Shown: positions 10,458 to 19,025 of the stretch, piece after piece
Layout: each line of letters starts with the position of its first letter
Position numbering within the stretch: the first letter of the stretch is position 1
Notes under the pieces: generated by a model
What the model was told of the DNA's origin: nothing
The model's database searches: none
What the model saw: the letters and a program-made list of their open reading frames with translations, nothing else
Made by a program: the position numbers and the translations under genes
Assembly (NCBI RefSeq): GCF_023516595.1
Contig: NZ_JAMGBG010000084.1
Coordinates: forward strand, 1 to 63,002
From: Streptomyces neyagawaensis
Lineage (GTDB): Bacteria > Actinomycetota > Actinomycetes > Streptomycetales > Streptomycetaceae
Reading direction: 5' to 3'
DNA: 63,002 nt

Positions 10458-10838
10458 GACGCCCACTCCTTCGTGGTGAGGGCGGCGGCCCCCTTCGCGA
10501 GGGATGCGTCACCGGTCCCGTCGGCGACGCGCTACAGAGGCCGCCGATCGGCTGGACCCGGTTGGCATCCGGGCGGAGTCGCTTCACGGCTGCGCTCCGC
10601 GGCGGCGCTGCCACGGGGCGTTTGCGTAGCGGGACAGTAGACGAGCCGGTTCGCTGAGCGGAAGACTCCGTCCAGAATCCGGTCAAGGTGCGGTACGGAC
10701 TACTTCGATTTGTCGCGAAATGTAGGGGCGCGGCTCACAGGGCACCCACAGCGCTCCGCACGGCGCGCGGGCCTCCCCGCGCGCCGTGCGAACAGCCGTC
10801 ATCCGCCCGTGCGACCGACGCCCCGCCAGGCGCCGCTG
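10458..10838. other. Intergenic region with helicase terminator, no gene seen
   Basis: About 380 bp between the IclR start and the helicase stop. It holds the IclR promoter side, an AT-richer stretch around 10700-10730 (CTACTTCGATTTGTCGCG) and a strong hairpin at 10758-10789. No protein with a plausible start or RNA gene was recognised. Confidence 0.5.
10758..10789 (-). terminator. Terminator hairpin of the helicase gene
   Basis: GCACGGCGCGCGGG and CCCGCGCGCCGTGC form a perfect 14-bp stem with a 4-base loop, about 50 bp after the helicase stop. Confidence 0.7.
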
Positions 10839-12686
10839 TCACTTCATGCGGGTGGCCCACTCCTGCACCTTGGCGATGCGCTGCCGCAGTTGGCCCGCGG
10901 TGGCCTCGGCGCTCGGCGGTCCGCCGCACACACGCCGTACCTCGGTGTGGATGACGCCGTGCGGCTTGCCGCTCTGGTGGGAGTAGGCGCCGACCATGCT
11001 GTTGAGCTGCTTGCGCAGTTCGAGGAGTTCCTTGTGGGTGACGACGGGCCGGCGGTCGGCGGGCAGCTCGACGAGGTCGGCCTCCGCGTCCGGTTTCCGG
11101 CGGCTGTGCGCGATCTGCCGGGCCTGCCGCTTCTGGAGCAGCAGCTGCACCTGGTCGGGTTCGAGGAGCCCCGGGATCCCGAGGTAGTCCTGCTCCTCCT
11201 CGCTTCCCGGGTGGGCCTGCATACCGAACTCGGCGCCGTTGTACATGACCCGGTCGAAGACCGCGTCGGACTCCAGCGCCTCGAACGGCAGCATGTCCTG
11301 CTCGCCGGTGTCCTCGTCCTGCTGCCGCTCCGCCTCGGCGAGGAGCTTCTCCTCCTCGGCGTACGGGTCCTCCTCGCCCCCCTTCTTGGGCTTGTCGAGG
11401 ACGTGGTCGCGTTCGCGCTCCATCTCGTTGGCGAAGCCGAGGAGGTCGGGCACGGTCGGCAGGAACACGGACGCGGTCTCGCCGCGCCGTCGGGACCGCA
11501 CGAAACGCCCGACGGCCTGCGCGAAGAAGAGAGGGGTGGAGATGGTGGTGGCGTACACGCCGACCGCGAGCCGCGGCACGTCGACGCCCTCGGACACCAT
11601 ACGGACGGCGACCATCCACCGGTCGGTGTTGTGGCTGAACTCGTCGATGCGGTCCGAGGCGCCGGAGTCGTCGGACAGGACGAGGGTCGCCCCGTGGCCG
11701 GTGATCTCCCGGATGAGCTTGGCGTAGGCGCGCGCCGACTCCTGGTCGGAGGCGATGACGAGGGCGCCCGCGTCCGGGATGGCCTTCCTGACCTCGGTGA
11801 GCCGCTGGTCGGCGGCGCGCAGCACGCTCGGCATCCACTCGCCGCGCGGATCGAGCGCGGTGCGCCAGGCCTGGCTGATGGCGTCCTTGGTCATGGGCTC
11901 GCCGAGCCGCGCGGCGATCTCGTCGCCGGCCTTGGTGCGCCAGCGCATGTTGCCGCTGTAGGAGAGGAAGATGACGGGCCGCACGACGTTGTCGGCGAGC
12001 GCGTTGCCGTAGCCGTAGGTGTAGTCGGCGGAGGACCGCCGGATGCCGTCCTGCCCCTCCTCGTACGTCACGAACGGGATGGGGTTGGTGTCGGACCGGA
12101 AGGGCGTACCGGTGAGGGCGAGCCGCCGGGTGGCCGGTTCGAACGCCTCCAGGCAGGCCTCGCCCCAGGACTTGCTGTCGCCGGCGTGGTGGATCTCGTC
12201 GAGGATGACGAGGGTCTTGCGCTGTTCGCTGCGGTTGCGGTGCAGCATGGGGCGCACGCCGACACCGGCGTAGGTGACGGCGACCCCGTCGTACTCCCGG
12301 CCGAGCGGCCCCGCGCTGTACTCGGGGTCCAGCTTGATCCCTATCCGCGCCGCGGCCTCCGCCCACTGCTTCTTCAGGTGCTCGGTCGGCGCCACGACGG
12401 TCACCTGCTGCACGACGTGGTGGTGCAGCAGCCAGGACGCGAGCGTCAGCGCGAAGGTGGTCTTCCCGGCGCCGGGCGTCGCGACCGCGAGGAAGTCCCG
12501 CGGCTGCTCCTGGATGTACTTCTCCATCGCCCCTTGCTGCCAGGCACGCAGCTTGCTGGCGGTACCCCAGGGGGCGCGGCCGGGGAAGGCGGGTGAGAGG
12601 TGGTGGTTCGAGGAAGCGGTCATGGGCGCGGGCCCGGAGGGCCCTCCGTTGAGGGTGGCGGTGGGCGACGGGCGGGAGGTAGTCAC
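10839..12686 (-). CDS. DEAD/DEAH-box (SF2) helicase
   Basis: A 615-residue ATP-dependent nucleic-acid helicase. Motif I is at about 69-77 (ATPGAGKTT), motif II is LDEIHHAGD, motif III-like GTPFRSD follows, and the C-terminal RecA domain carries the SEGVDVP and QAVGRFVRSRR motifs (IV-VI). After this come an acidic linker (about 415-450) and a C-terminal helical tail. The GTG at 12686 has GGAG five bases upstream. The protein is conserved among streptomycetes as a stand-alone gene; its biological role (restriction-type, repair or RNA) is not clear from the neighbours. Confidence 0.9.
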   Translation of the reverse strand: MTTSRPSPTATLNGGPSGPAPMTASSNHHLSPAFPGRAPWGTASKLRAWQQGAMEKYIQEQPRDFLAVATPGAGKTTFALTLASWLLHHHVVQQVTVVAPTEHLKKQWAEAAARIGIKLDPEYSAGPLGREYDGVAVTYAGVGVRPMLHRNRSEQRKTLVILDEIHHAGDSKSWGEACLEAFEPATRRLALTGTPFRSDTNPIPFVTYEEGQDGIRRSSADYTYGYGNALADNVVRPVIFLSYSGNMRWRTKAGDEIAARLGEPMTKDAISQAWRTALDPRGEWMPSVLRAADQRLTEVRKAIPDAGALVIASDQESARAYAKLIREITGHGATLVLSDDSGASDRIDEFSHNTDRWMVAVRMVSEGVDVPRLAVGVYATTISTPLFFAQAVGRFVRSRRRGETASVFLPTVPDLLGFANEMERERDHVLDKPKKGGEEDPYAEEEKLLAEAERQQDEDTGEQDMLPFEALESDAVFDRVMYNGAEFGMQAHPGSEEEQDYLGIPGLLEPDQVQLLLQKRQARQIAHSRRKPDAEADLVELPADRRPVVTHKELLELRKQLNSMVGAYSHQSGKPHGVIHTEVRRVCGGPPSAEATAGQLRQRIAKVQEWATRMK

Positions 12687-12855
12687 GGTCTCCGGTCTGT
12701 GATCTGTGGTCGGGCGGCTCGGTGGGGTAGCGGCGAGCGGCCCTGCCACAGCGGCTCGGCCGGCTCGGCTACGTATGACAACCGGGCCACCCTACCGGCG
12801 GCGGGACCGGGTCAACGCGCGTACGACACCCGCTCCCCCGGCGATGGGATCCACC

Positions 12856-13230
12856 TCACAGCGACCTCAGCCGCCCCGCGATCACCCCGACATCACCCTC
12901 GTCCCCGGAGGCGACATCGATGACCAGGTCGTACGCCCGGTCCTGGTCCACGTCCGCGAGGTCGACGCCGTTGACGGCGAGGAACGTGGCCGCCGCGAGC
13001 CAGGCCGTGCGCTTGTTCCCGTCGACGAGGCGGTGGTTCGTGGCGATGGCGTGCAGCAGCGCGGCCGCCCGGTCGTGGAGGTCGGTGTAGGCGGCGGTGC
13101 CGAACATACGGGCGCGCGGCCGGTGCACGGCCGACTCCAGCAGTCCGGGCTCACGCTGCTCGGGCGCCCGCCCGCCGAAGGCGACCTCGGCGAGGGCGGT
13201 GACCTCGGCGACGGTCAGATGACGGCTCAC
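12856..13230 (-). CDS. Doc/Fic-type toxin (death-on-curing family)
   Basis: A 124-residue Fic-fold protein. The signature His66-RLVDG-Asn72-Lys-Arg matches the Doc motif H-x5-N-K-R. Family knowledge: Doc phosphorylates EF-Tu and halts translation; Fic relatives AMPylate targets. The GTG at 13230 overlaps the stop of the antitoxin gene (GTGA), giving antitoxin-first coupled expression typical of type II modules. Confidence 0.9.
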   Translation of the reverse strand: MSRHLTVAEVTALAEVAFGGRAPEQREPGLLESAVHRPRARMFGTAAYTDLHDRAAALLHAIATNHRLVDGNKRTAWLAAATFLAVNGVDLADVDQDRAYDLVIDVASGDEGDVGVIAGRLRSL

Positions 13231-13427
13231 TCCCCCAACCTCCGCAACAACTCGGCATGCGCCGAGGCGAGCCGATCGGCATGCCCGCGCACGAGCGCCC
13301 CTTGCGCCCGCACGTACGCCTCCACGGCCTCCCCCACGACCTCGTCCGGTCCCCGCCCCTGCGCGTCGGCGAGGTCGGCGAGGGCCCGATGGAGCGCGGG
13401 GTCGAGGCGGTGGGTGATCTCGGTCAT
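13227..13427 (-). CDS. Ribbon-helix-helix antitoxin of the Doc module
   Basis: A 66-residue protein starting MTEITHRLDPALHRALADLA, the RHH (CopG/Arc) DNA-binding pattern, followed by a helical C-terminus (GEAVEAYVRAQGALVRGHAD) suited to wrapping the toxin. It lies directly upstream of the Doc-like gene with a 4-bp overlap. It is expected to neutralise the toxin and repress the shared promoter in the 86-bp gap up to 13513. Confidence 0.82.
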   Translation of the reverse strand: MTEITHRLDPALHRALADLADAQGRGPDEVVGEAVEAYVRAQGALVRGHADRLASAHAELLRRLGE

Positions 13428-13513
13428 GGGGCGAGGTTAGAGGGGAGGCGGGCGGAGGCCCCACCGGTTTACGGACAACGGTCCGCCCCTCACCCTCCTC
13501 ACCCCCTCCTCCC

Positions 13514-15226
13514 TCACCGCTCCCGCAGCCGTGTCGTCACCCAGGCCCCCAGGAGCGCCACGGCCGCCATCGGCAGGAACACGGCGATGAACGCGGCCGG
13601 GTGGGAGCCGCTGCCGGAGGCCGTCGTGGCCGTGTGGCCGGCCGCGCCGCCGCCGAGCGCGGCGAAGGCGGCGCCGCCGGCCGCGAGCAGCAGCGCGTTG
13701 GAGAGGCCGTCGGAGATCTGGAGCGCGGCGGAGTTGGTGCCTGCCTCCTCCGGGGCGGAGAGCTTGAGCAGCAGGACACTGGTGGAGGAGATGACAAGGC
13801 CCATCCCGAAGCACCCGAAGGCCCACGCGACAGCCACGGTCCACACCGGCACCGTCTCGATCAGCACGCTCGGCACGGTGACGATCGCCGCCGCGACCAC
13901 CACCATCCCGGTCGTCATCAGCCGCTCCCGGTACGGCTCCACGCGCGCCCGCGCCTGCACCCACGACCCCAGCGCCCACGCCCCGCCGCCCGCCGCGAGC
14001 GAGAACCCGGCGAGCGTCGGCGACAGCCCCCGCTGGGTGACCAGCATCAGCGGCACGAACGACTCGGCCGCGATGAACGACCCCGCCGCCACCCCGCGCA
14101 GCAGCACCACGGAGGGCAGCCCCCGCACCGCCCGGTACGTCCCCCTCGGCAACAGCCCCAGCACGGCCGGCACCAGCAGCGCCACCCCGACCGCGGCCGG
14201 CACGACCGACAGCCACCGCAGATCCTGGGCCGCGTACTGCAGGAGCCCGGCCCCCACCGAGATACCGAGGGCGAGCCGGATACGGCGGCGGTCGAAGGAG
14301 GGGGACGGAGAGGGGGAGGCCGAAGCCGAGGAAGGGGCGGAGACCCCGGCAGGCGCAGATGCGGCGCCAGGGGCAGGGGCAGATGCAGGTGATGGGGGCG
14401 ACGCGGCGGGGTGCGCGCCGGAAGAAGCGCCGTCCGTGGACGGGGACGCCGTGGACGGGGACGACACGGAGGGGGCGCCGGCCTGGATGTCGACCGGGGT
14501 ACCGGCCGGGATATCCGCCGGGGCGCCGGGGCCGGGCGCCGGGCCGCCGACCGGTCCTGACGCCCGGCGCCGTATCTGGGGCAGTGCCAGCCCCAGCGGC
14601 AGCACGACCAGGACCGGGATGCCCACGAAGACCCAGCGCCAGCCCAGCTGTTCGGTGACGGCGCCCGCGGCGAGGGGGCCGACGACGGAGGGGATGATCC
14701 AGCTCGCGGCGAACCCCGCCATGATGGACGGCCGCAGCCGCTCCGGGTATGCCCGCCCCACCACCACGTACAGCGCGACGATGACCAGGCCGCCACCAAG
14801 TCCCTGGACGGCCCGGCCGACGATGAACAGCCACATCGCGCCCGCGGTGCCGGACAGCAGCAGTCCGGCGGCGAACGCGGCGATGCCCGTGGTCAGCGGC
14901 CCGAGCGGCCCCCGCAGGTCCGACCACTGCCCGGACAGCACCATGCCGAACAGGCTGGTGGTGAAGTACGCCGAGAACACGAAGCCGTACGCCGAGACCC
15001 CGTCCAACTCCCGTGCGGCGACCGGCATGGCCGTCCCGACCGCCATCGCCTCGAACGCGATCAGCAGCACGACGGAGACGATGCCGACGCTGAGCGCCCG
15101 GTAGGAGCGCCCCAACACTCCCTCCGCACGCTCGCCGACAACCACCCGACCAACATCCTGCGCAACGCCCGTGCCACGCGGCCTCAGAGCACCCATGCCC
15201 GCCAGCGTAAGGGGCATGCCCGACAT
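13514..15226 (-). CDS. MFS transporter with long disordered central loop
   Basis: A 570-residue inner-membrane protein of the major facilitator superfamily: about 12 membrane segments and the motif-A-like GQWSDLRGPLGPL after helix 2. Between the two six-helix halves is a roughly 95-residue Pro/Ala/Ser loop (PGAPADIPAGTPVDIQ to SASPSPSPSFDRRR), much longer than usual. The start is uncertain: ATG 15226 (AGGGG close upstream) or ATG 15196. The substrate is unknown; drug export is the commonest role for this branch. Confidence 0.8.
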   Translation of the reverse strand: MSGMPLTLAGMGALRPRGTGVAQDVGRVVVGERAEGVLGRSYRALSVGIVSVVLLIAFEAMAVGTAMPVAARELDGVSAYGFVFSAYFTTSLFGMVLSGQWSDLRGPLGPLTTGIAAFAAGLLLSGTAGAMWLFIVGRAVQGLGGGLVIVALYVVVGRAYPERLRPSIMAGFAASWIIPSVVGPLAAGAVTEQLGWRWVFVGIPVLVVLPLGLALPQIRRRASGPVGGPAPGPGAPADIPAGTPVDIQAGAPSVSSPSTASPSTDGASSGAHPAASPPSPASAPAPGAASAPAGVSAPSSASASPSPSPSFDRRRIRLALGISVGAGLLQYAAQDLRWLSVVPAAVGVALLVPAVLGLLPRGTYRAVRGLPSVVLLRGVAAGSFIAAESFVPLMLVTQRGLSPTLAGFSLAAGGGAWALGSWVQARARVEPYRERLMTTGMVVVAAAIVTVPSVLIETVPVWTVAVAWAFGCFGMGLVISSTSVLLLKLSAPEEAGTNSAALQISDGLSNALLLAAGGAAFAALGGGAAGHTATTASGSGSHPAAFIAVFLPMAAVALLGAWVTTRLRER

Positions 15227-15367
15227 TGACCCCTGTCCGGAGTCCCGCACCCCGTGCGACCTTGGTCGTACGCCCCCGTCCCTACTCCCCCACGAACCCC
15301 GGGCACCCCACGCCACGCCCTTTCATGAACGGCGTATGGCAGTCCCGTTGCGACCCCCACGCACCCC

Positions 15368-15397
15368 TTGAGCCCCGCCCACTCCCCCGCCTACGGT
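15368..15397 (+). promoter_or_regulatory. Candidate promoter of tRNA-Cys
   Basis: TTGAGC at 15368 and TACGGT at 15392 are separated by 18 bp, close to the HrdB-type consensus, about 60 bp before the tRNA. Confidence 0.45.
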
Positions 15398-15459
15398 CTG
15401 TACATCGAGTTCGGAGCAATCACCCGAAGTTCCACGAAGCACCATGATTGCCCCAACCC

Positions 15460-15534
15460 GGCCGTGTGCCCGAGTGGTTTAGGGACTCGCCTGCAAAGCG
15501 AGTTACGTGGGTTCGATTCCCGCCACGGCCTCCA
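15460..15534 (+). tRNA. tRNA-Cys (anticodon GCA)
   Basis: A complete cloverleaf: acceptor GGCCGTG/CACGGCC, anticodon stem CTCGC/GCGAG with loop CTGCAAA giving anticodon GCA, T arm with GTTCGATTC, discriminator U73 (a cysteine identity element) and an encoded CCA end at 15532-15534. Confidence 0.97.
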
Positions 15535-15567
15535 GCGCGCCTCGGTCAGGCGACCAGGCACAACGCG

Positions 15568-15596
15568 AGGGCGGCACCCCGGAAGGGTGCCGCCCT
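15568..15596 (+). terminator. Terminator hairpin after tRNA-Cys
   Basis: AGGGCGGCACCC and GGGTGCCGCCCT form a perfect 12-bp stem, extended by outer arms GCACAAC/GTTGTGC (15558-15603). Confidence 0.75.
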
Positions 15597-15658
15597 GTTG
15601 TGCGTCCGTCGCAGTTCCCTCGCAACTCGTCGGACGCCCTCCAGCCACGTCGGACGGC

Positions 15659-15708
15659 CGGCCGCTGTGAAGCGGTCGGCCGTTGTGAAGCGGTCGGCCG
15701 TTGTCGTG
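15659..15708. repeat. 18-bp tandem repeat
   Basis: Three units of roughly CGGTCGGCCGTTGTGAAG lie between the tRNA terminator and the SUKH-like stop codon. Confidence 0.7.
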
Positions 15709-15736
15709 GTCGCCCGCAGCGGGGCGACCCGTCGGC

Positions 15737-16300
15737 TCAGCCGCCCGCGCAGGCCTCGTTGCGGAGGGTTTCCACCCAGCAGCCCGTCGCCGTCCTCTCG
15801 CGCTTCTCCCGCTGGAGGAGCCAGAGGGTGAACGCGAAGGTGGAGATGTCGGCGTTGAGGGGGCAGAGCGTGGACTCGGGCTCGCTCCAGTTGAGCGCGG
15901 CGCCCGTCGTGCCGTCGAGGACAACGCTGTTGCCCTCGACGAAGTGGCCGAGACGGATCAGTCGGGTCGCCTCGGCGGGAAGTCGGTCGGCGGGGAACCC
16001 GGGGCGTTCGTACGCGTAGTACTCGGCGAGGGTCGGCAGCGGGATGTCCGTGTCGAGCTGGAAGAGGGCGTGCTCCTCGGGCAGGCCCATGTCGCGCAGG
16101 AAGCGGCGGGTCGGCTCGTGCGTGAGCGTCGCCGGGAAGTCGAAGTCCTCGAAGCGCCACACCTTGCTCTGGCCGAACTCCTCGTCCAGCAGCAGGGCGG
16201 GCAGGTCCAGCGCCAGTCCCGACAGTGTCGCCGGTCCGGCGGTCACGGTCAGGTCCGTCAAGTCGTTCAGGTCCGTCAGGCCCATGGTCCCCATCGTCAT
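15737..16300 (-). CDS. SUKH-4-like immunity family protein
   Basis: A 187-residue protein that reads like the SUKH superfamily: a WRFEDFDFPATLTHEPTRRF block, then LFQLDTDIPLPTLAEYYAYE, a strand-rich IRLGHFVEGNSVVLDGTTG, and a C-terminal helix ending FAFTLWLLQREKR. SUKH proteins protect against polymorphic nuclease toxins or bind diverse partners. No toxin gene is next to it, so it is an orphan. Start choice is uncertain because three ATGs lie within seven codons. Alternatively it may be a SUKH regulator unrelated to immunity. Confidence 0.68.
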   Translation of the reverse strand: MTMGTMGLTDLNDLTDLTVTAGPATLSGLALDLPALLLDEEFGQSKVWRFEDFDFPATLTHEPTRRFLRDMGLPEEHALFQLDTDIPLPTLAEYYAYERPGFPADRLPAEATRLIRLGHFVEGNSVVLDGTTGAALNWSEPESTLCPLNADISTFAFTLWLLQREKRERTATGCWVETLRNEACAGG

Positions 16301-16691
16301 CGTGCTCTCGGCTCCCCCAGCACATGGTGCGCGGCGTGCTACCCCCCGGCAGGGGACAACACCGCACCGCCCAGCGGCCGTTGCCGTCCCACTCCCAGAA
16401 CCTTACGCCGCCCCACTGACAACGCCCGCCGCACACGCGAACACCAGCCAACGGGCTCACGCCGGGACCGGTCGGGATGGCTCAGGAGCGGCAGGGCACG
16501 CGTCAGGAACGCCCAGCAGCCGTCGGTATCTACGGGCCACGCGCCCGTCAGGGACGGTCGGCACCCATCCGGACCGACCGGCCACACACCCCTCTGGAAG
16601 AGCCGACACCCAGCAACACCGACCGGCCACGCACCCTCAGGAACGGCCGGCACCCATCAGCACCGACCGGCCACGTACGCGTCAGGCCCGG
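16301..16691. other. Gap with 45-bp tandem repeats, no gene seen
   Basis: About 390 bp between the SUKH-like start and the molybdenum hydroxylase stop. The right half is filled by degenerate tandem repeats (16491-16697). The left half presumably carries the SUKH promoter. Open frames here run through the repeats and look non-coding. Confidence 0.5.
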
Positions 16692-16697
16692 TCAGGC
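16491..16697. repeat. Degenerate 44-45 bp tandem repeats
   Basis: GGCCAC-anchored units start at 16535, 16580, 16625 and 16669, each ending ACCGACC. A more diverged unit precedes them and the last runs into the 3' end of the molybdopterin subunit gene. Confidence 0.75.
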
Positions 16698-19025
16698 CCC
16701 CGTCACCACCGCCGCCTGCGGCCGGATCGGCAGGCGGTTCACGGGGCGGCCCGTCGCGGCCCGTACCGCGGAGGCGATGGCCGCCGGGGAGGTGACCACC
16801 GGCACCGCGCTGGCCGCCTTCGCGCCGAAGGGGGCCACCACGTCCCGTTCCTCCACCAATTTGACGATCTGGATGTCGGGGGCGTCGAGCGCGGTCGGCA
16901 GGGAGTAGCCGGTCAGGTCGGGGTGGCGGATCAGACCGCGCGGGGTGCGCAGGTTCTCCGTCAGCGCGATGCCGACGCCCTGGGTGACACCCGCCTCGAT
17001 CCGGGCGGCGAGCTGCGCGGGGTTGAGGATCCGGCCCACGTCCTGGGCGACCGCCAGCTCCACGACCCGTACGGAGCCGAGTTCGATGTCGACGTCCACG
17101 ACCGCGCGGATCGCGCAGAAGGCCATGCCCACGAACGCGTCGCCCTGGCCCGCGCCGTCCAGCGGCTCGGTGGGGTGCGGTCGGCACTGTGCGGTGGCCC
17201 ACAGCTCCTTGCCGTCGAGTGCCTCCGCGACCGTCGTCGACAGGACACCGTCGTACGACGTGATCTTGCCGTCGGTGATCTGGAGCAGCTCCGTGGACAT
17301 GCCGAACTTGTGGGCCAGGGGCTGGAGCAGCTGCGTGCGGACCATCTTCGCCGCGCGTTCCACCGCGCCGCCCGACACCCAGGTGTGGCGACCCCGGCAG
17401 CCGGCGCCCGCGGGGGGCTGGTCGGTGTCGACCTGGGCGATGTGGACCTCGTCGATGCCGAGGGTCTCCTGGACGATCTGCCGGGCGAGGGTGGAGAAGC
17501 CCTGGCCGGTGTCGACGGCCGCGCACAGCACGGTCGCGATGCCGTCGTGGACCTTCACGGTGGCCGTGGAGACCTCGTCGGCGCCCTCCGCGCCGAGCAT
17601 GTGGACCATGCCGAGGCCGTAGCCGACGCCGCGCCGGACCGCGCCCGGCTCGCCCGCGCCCTCGGGGCCGCCCGGCAGCAGCCACTCCTCCTCGGGGGTG
17701 TCCTTCGGCAGCGCCGGGAGCGGGAACTCCCGGACCGCTTCGAGGAGTTCGGCGACCGGGGCCGGGCAGGTCACGGACTGCCCGGTCGGCAGCACGTCAC
17801 CCGTGGACATCACGTTGCGCATGCGCAGCTCGGCCGGGTCGAGGCCCAGCTTCTTGGCGAGCTTGTCCATCTGCGCCTCGTACGCGGCGCACACCTGCAT
17901 GGCGCCCTCGCCACGGACATGGCCGGAGGGCGGGTTGTTGGTGCGGACCGCCCAGCCCTCGATGAAGGCGTTGGGGACGATGTACGGGCCGCAGGCGAAC
18001 GACACGGCCGCCGCCAGGGCCTCGGACGAGGTGTCGGCGTACGCGCCGGCGTCGAGCAGGATCTGGGCCTCGACCTTGACGAGCCTGCCTTCGGCGTCCG
18101 CGTGGTGGCGGTAGCGCAGGAGGGTCGGGTGCCGGTGCGCGTGGCCCAGGAAGGACTCCTCGCGCGTGGCGGTCAGCTTGACGGGGCAGCCGGTCTTCAG
18201 CGCCAGCAGCCCGAGGGGGAGCTGGAAGCCCTGGTCCTCGCGGTCGGCGGTGGCGCCGGGCACCCCGGTGACGACGATCTTCACGCGGTCGGCGGCCAGG
18301 CCGAAGACGGCGGCGGCGGTGTCGCGGTCGGTGTGCGGGTCGGTGGAACCGAGGTACAGCTCGACACCGCCGTCGGGGCGGGGCACGGCGAGGCCGGCCT
18401 CGGCGCCGATGGGGGCCGGGTCCTGGCGGCCGATGCGGTACTGCCCCTCGACGACGATCTCGCCGGAGGCGTCGGGGTCGCCGTGGCGCAGCGGGATGTG
18501 CCGGATCAGATTGCCGTCGGGGTGCAGGGGTTCGGCCTCGAAGGCCTGCTCGGGGTCGATCACCGGGTCGAGCACCTCGTACTCGACGATGACGGCGGCG
18601 GCGGCCATCCGCGCGGTGTCCGGGTGGTCGGCGGCGACGGCCGCGATGGGCTCGCCATGGTGGCGGACGACCTCGGACGCGAACACCGGCCGGTCGATCT
18701 TGCCGCGGCCGTGCAGCGGGGTGCCCGGCACGTCCTCGTGGGTGACGACGGCCCGGACGCCGGGCATCTCGCGCGCGTGGGACGTGTCGATGGACACGAT
18801 GCGCGCGTGCGGGTGCGGTGAGCGCAGGACGGCCGCCCAGAGCAGGCCCTCGGCCCACAGGTCGGCCGCGTACGGGAAGGTGCCCTCGGACTTGGCGCGG
18901 GCGTCGGCCGACGGCAGGGACACGCCGAGCCCGTGCGGCGGTGCCTCCGGTGCGGGCGCGGCGTCCCCGGCGGTGCCGGCGGTGCCGGTGATCGCGGGCG
19001 TCGCGGTGGCTGCGTCGTTGGTCAC
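16692..19025 (-). CDS. Xanthine dehydrogenase family molybdopterin-binding subunit
   Basis: A 777-residue catalytic subunit of the molybdenum hydroxylase family (xanthine dehydrogenase, aldehyde oxidase, CO dehydrogenase-like). It shows the aldehyde oxidase a/b hammerhead (about 37-150) followed by Moco-binding blocks: REDQGFQLPLGLLALKTGCP, HVRGEGAMQVCAAYEAQMDK (Moco contact), a DTGQGFSTLARQIVQETLG segment, and a C-terminal PFGAKAASAVPVV stretch where the active-site Glu is usually found in G-E-G; here GAKA stands nearby, so activity needs checking. GTG start at 19025 overlaps the Fe-S subunit stop. Substrate unknown; purine oxidation is only one possibility. Confidence 0.88.
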   Translation of the reverse strand: MTNDAATATPAITGTAGTAGDAAPAPEAPPHGLGVSLPSADARAKSEGTFPYAADLWAEGLLWAAVLRSPHPHARIVSIDTSHAREMPGVRAVVTHEDVPGTPLHGRGKIDRPVFASEVVRHHGEPIAAVAADHPDTARMAAAAVIVEYEVLDPVIDPEQAFEAEPLHPDGNLIRHIPLRHGDPDASGEIVVEGQYRIGRQDPAPIGAEAGLAVPRPDGGVELYLGSTDPHTDRDTAAAVFGLAADRVKIVVTGVPGATADREDQGFQLPLGLLALKTGCPVKLTATREESFLGHAHRHPTLLRYRHHADAEGRLVKVEAQILLDAGAYADTSSEALAAAVSFACGPYIVPNAFIEGWAVRTNNPPSGHVRGEGAMQVCAAYEAQMDKLAKKLGLDPAELRMRNVMSTGDVLPTGQSVTCPAPVAELLEAVREFPLPALPKDTPEEEWLLPGGPEGAGEPGAVRRGVGYGLGMVHMLGAEGADEVSTATVKVHDGIATVLCAAVDTGQGFSTLARQIVQETLGIDEVHIAQVDTDQPPAGAGCRGRHTWVSGGAVERAAKMVRTQLLQPLAHKFGMSTELLQITDGKITSYDGVLSTTVAEALDGKELWATAQCRPHPTEPLDGAGQGDAFVGMAFCAIRAVVDVDIELGSVRVVELAVAQDVGRILNPAQLAARIEAGVTQGVGIALTENLRTPRGLIRHPDLTGYSLPTALDAPDIQIVKLVEERDVVAPFGAKAASAVPVVTSPAAIASAVRAATGRPVNRLPIRPQAAVVTGA

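Noticed and set aside
10710..12596. A plus-strand open frame of about 630 codons opposite the DEAD-type helicase
   Set aside because: Codon-position GC bias and motifs support the minus-strand helicase; the plus frame is a shadow.
15391..15924. A minus-strand open frame over the tRNA-Cys
   Set aside because: Overlaps the tRNA and its terminator, with no domain or ribosome site.
16044..18821. A plus-strand open frame of about 925 codons
   Set aside because: Antisense to the Moco subunit and running through degenerate tandem repeats; no start signal and no domain.
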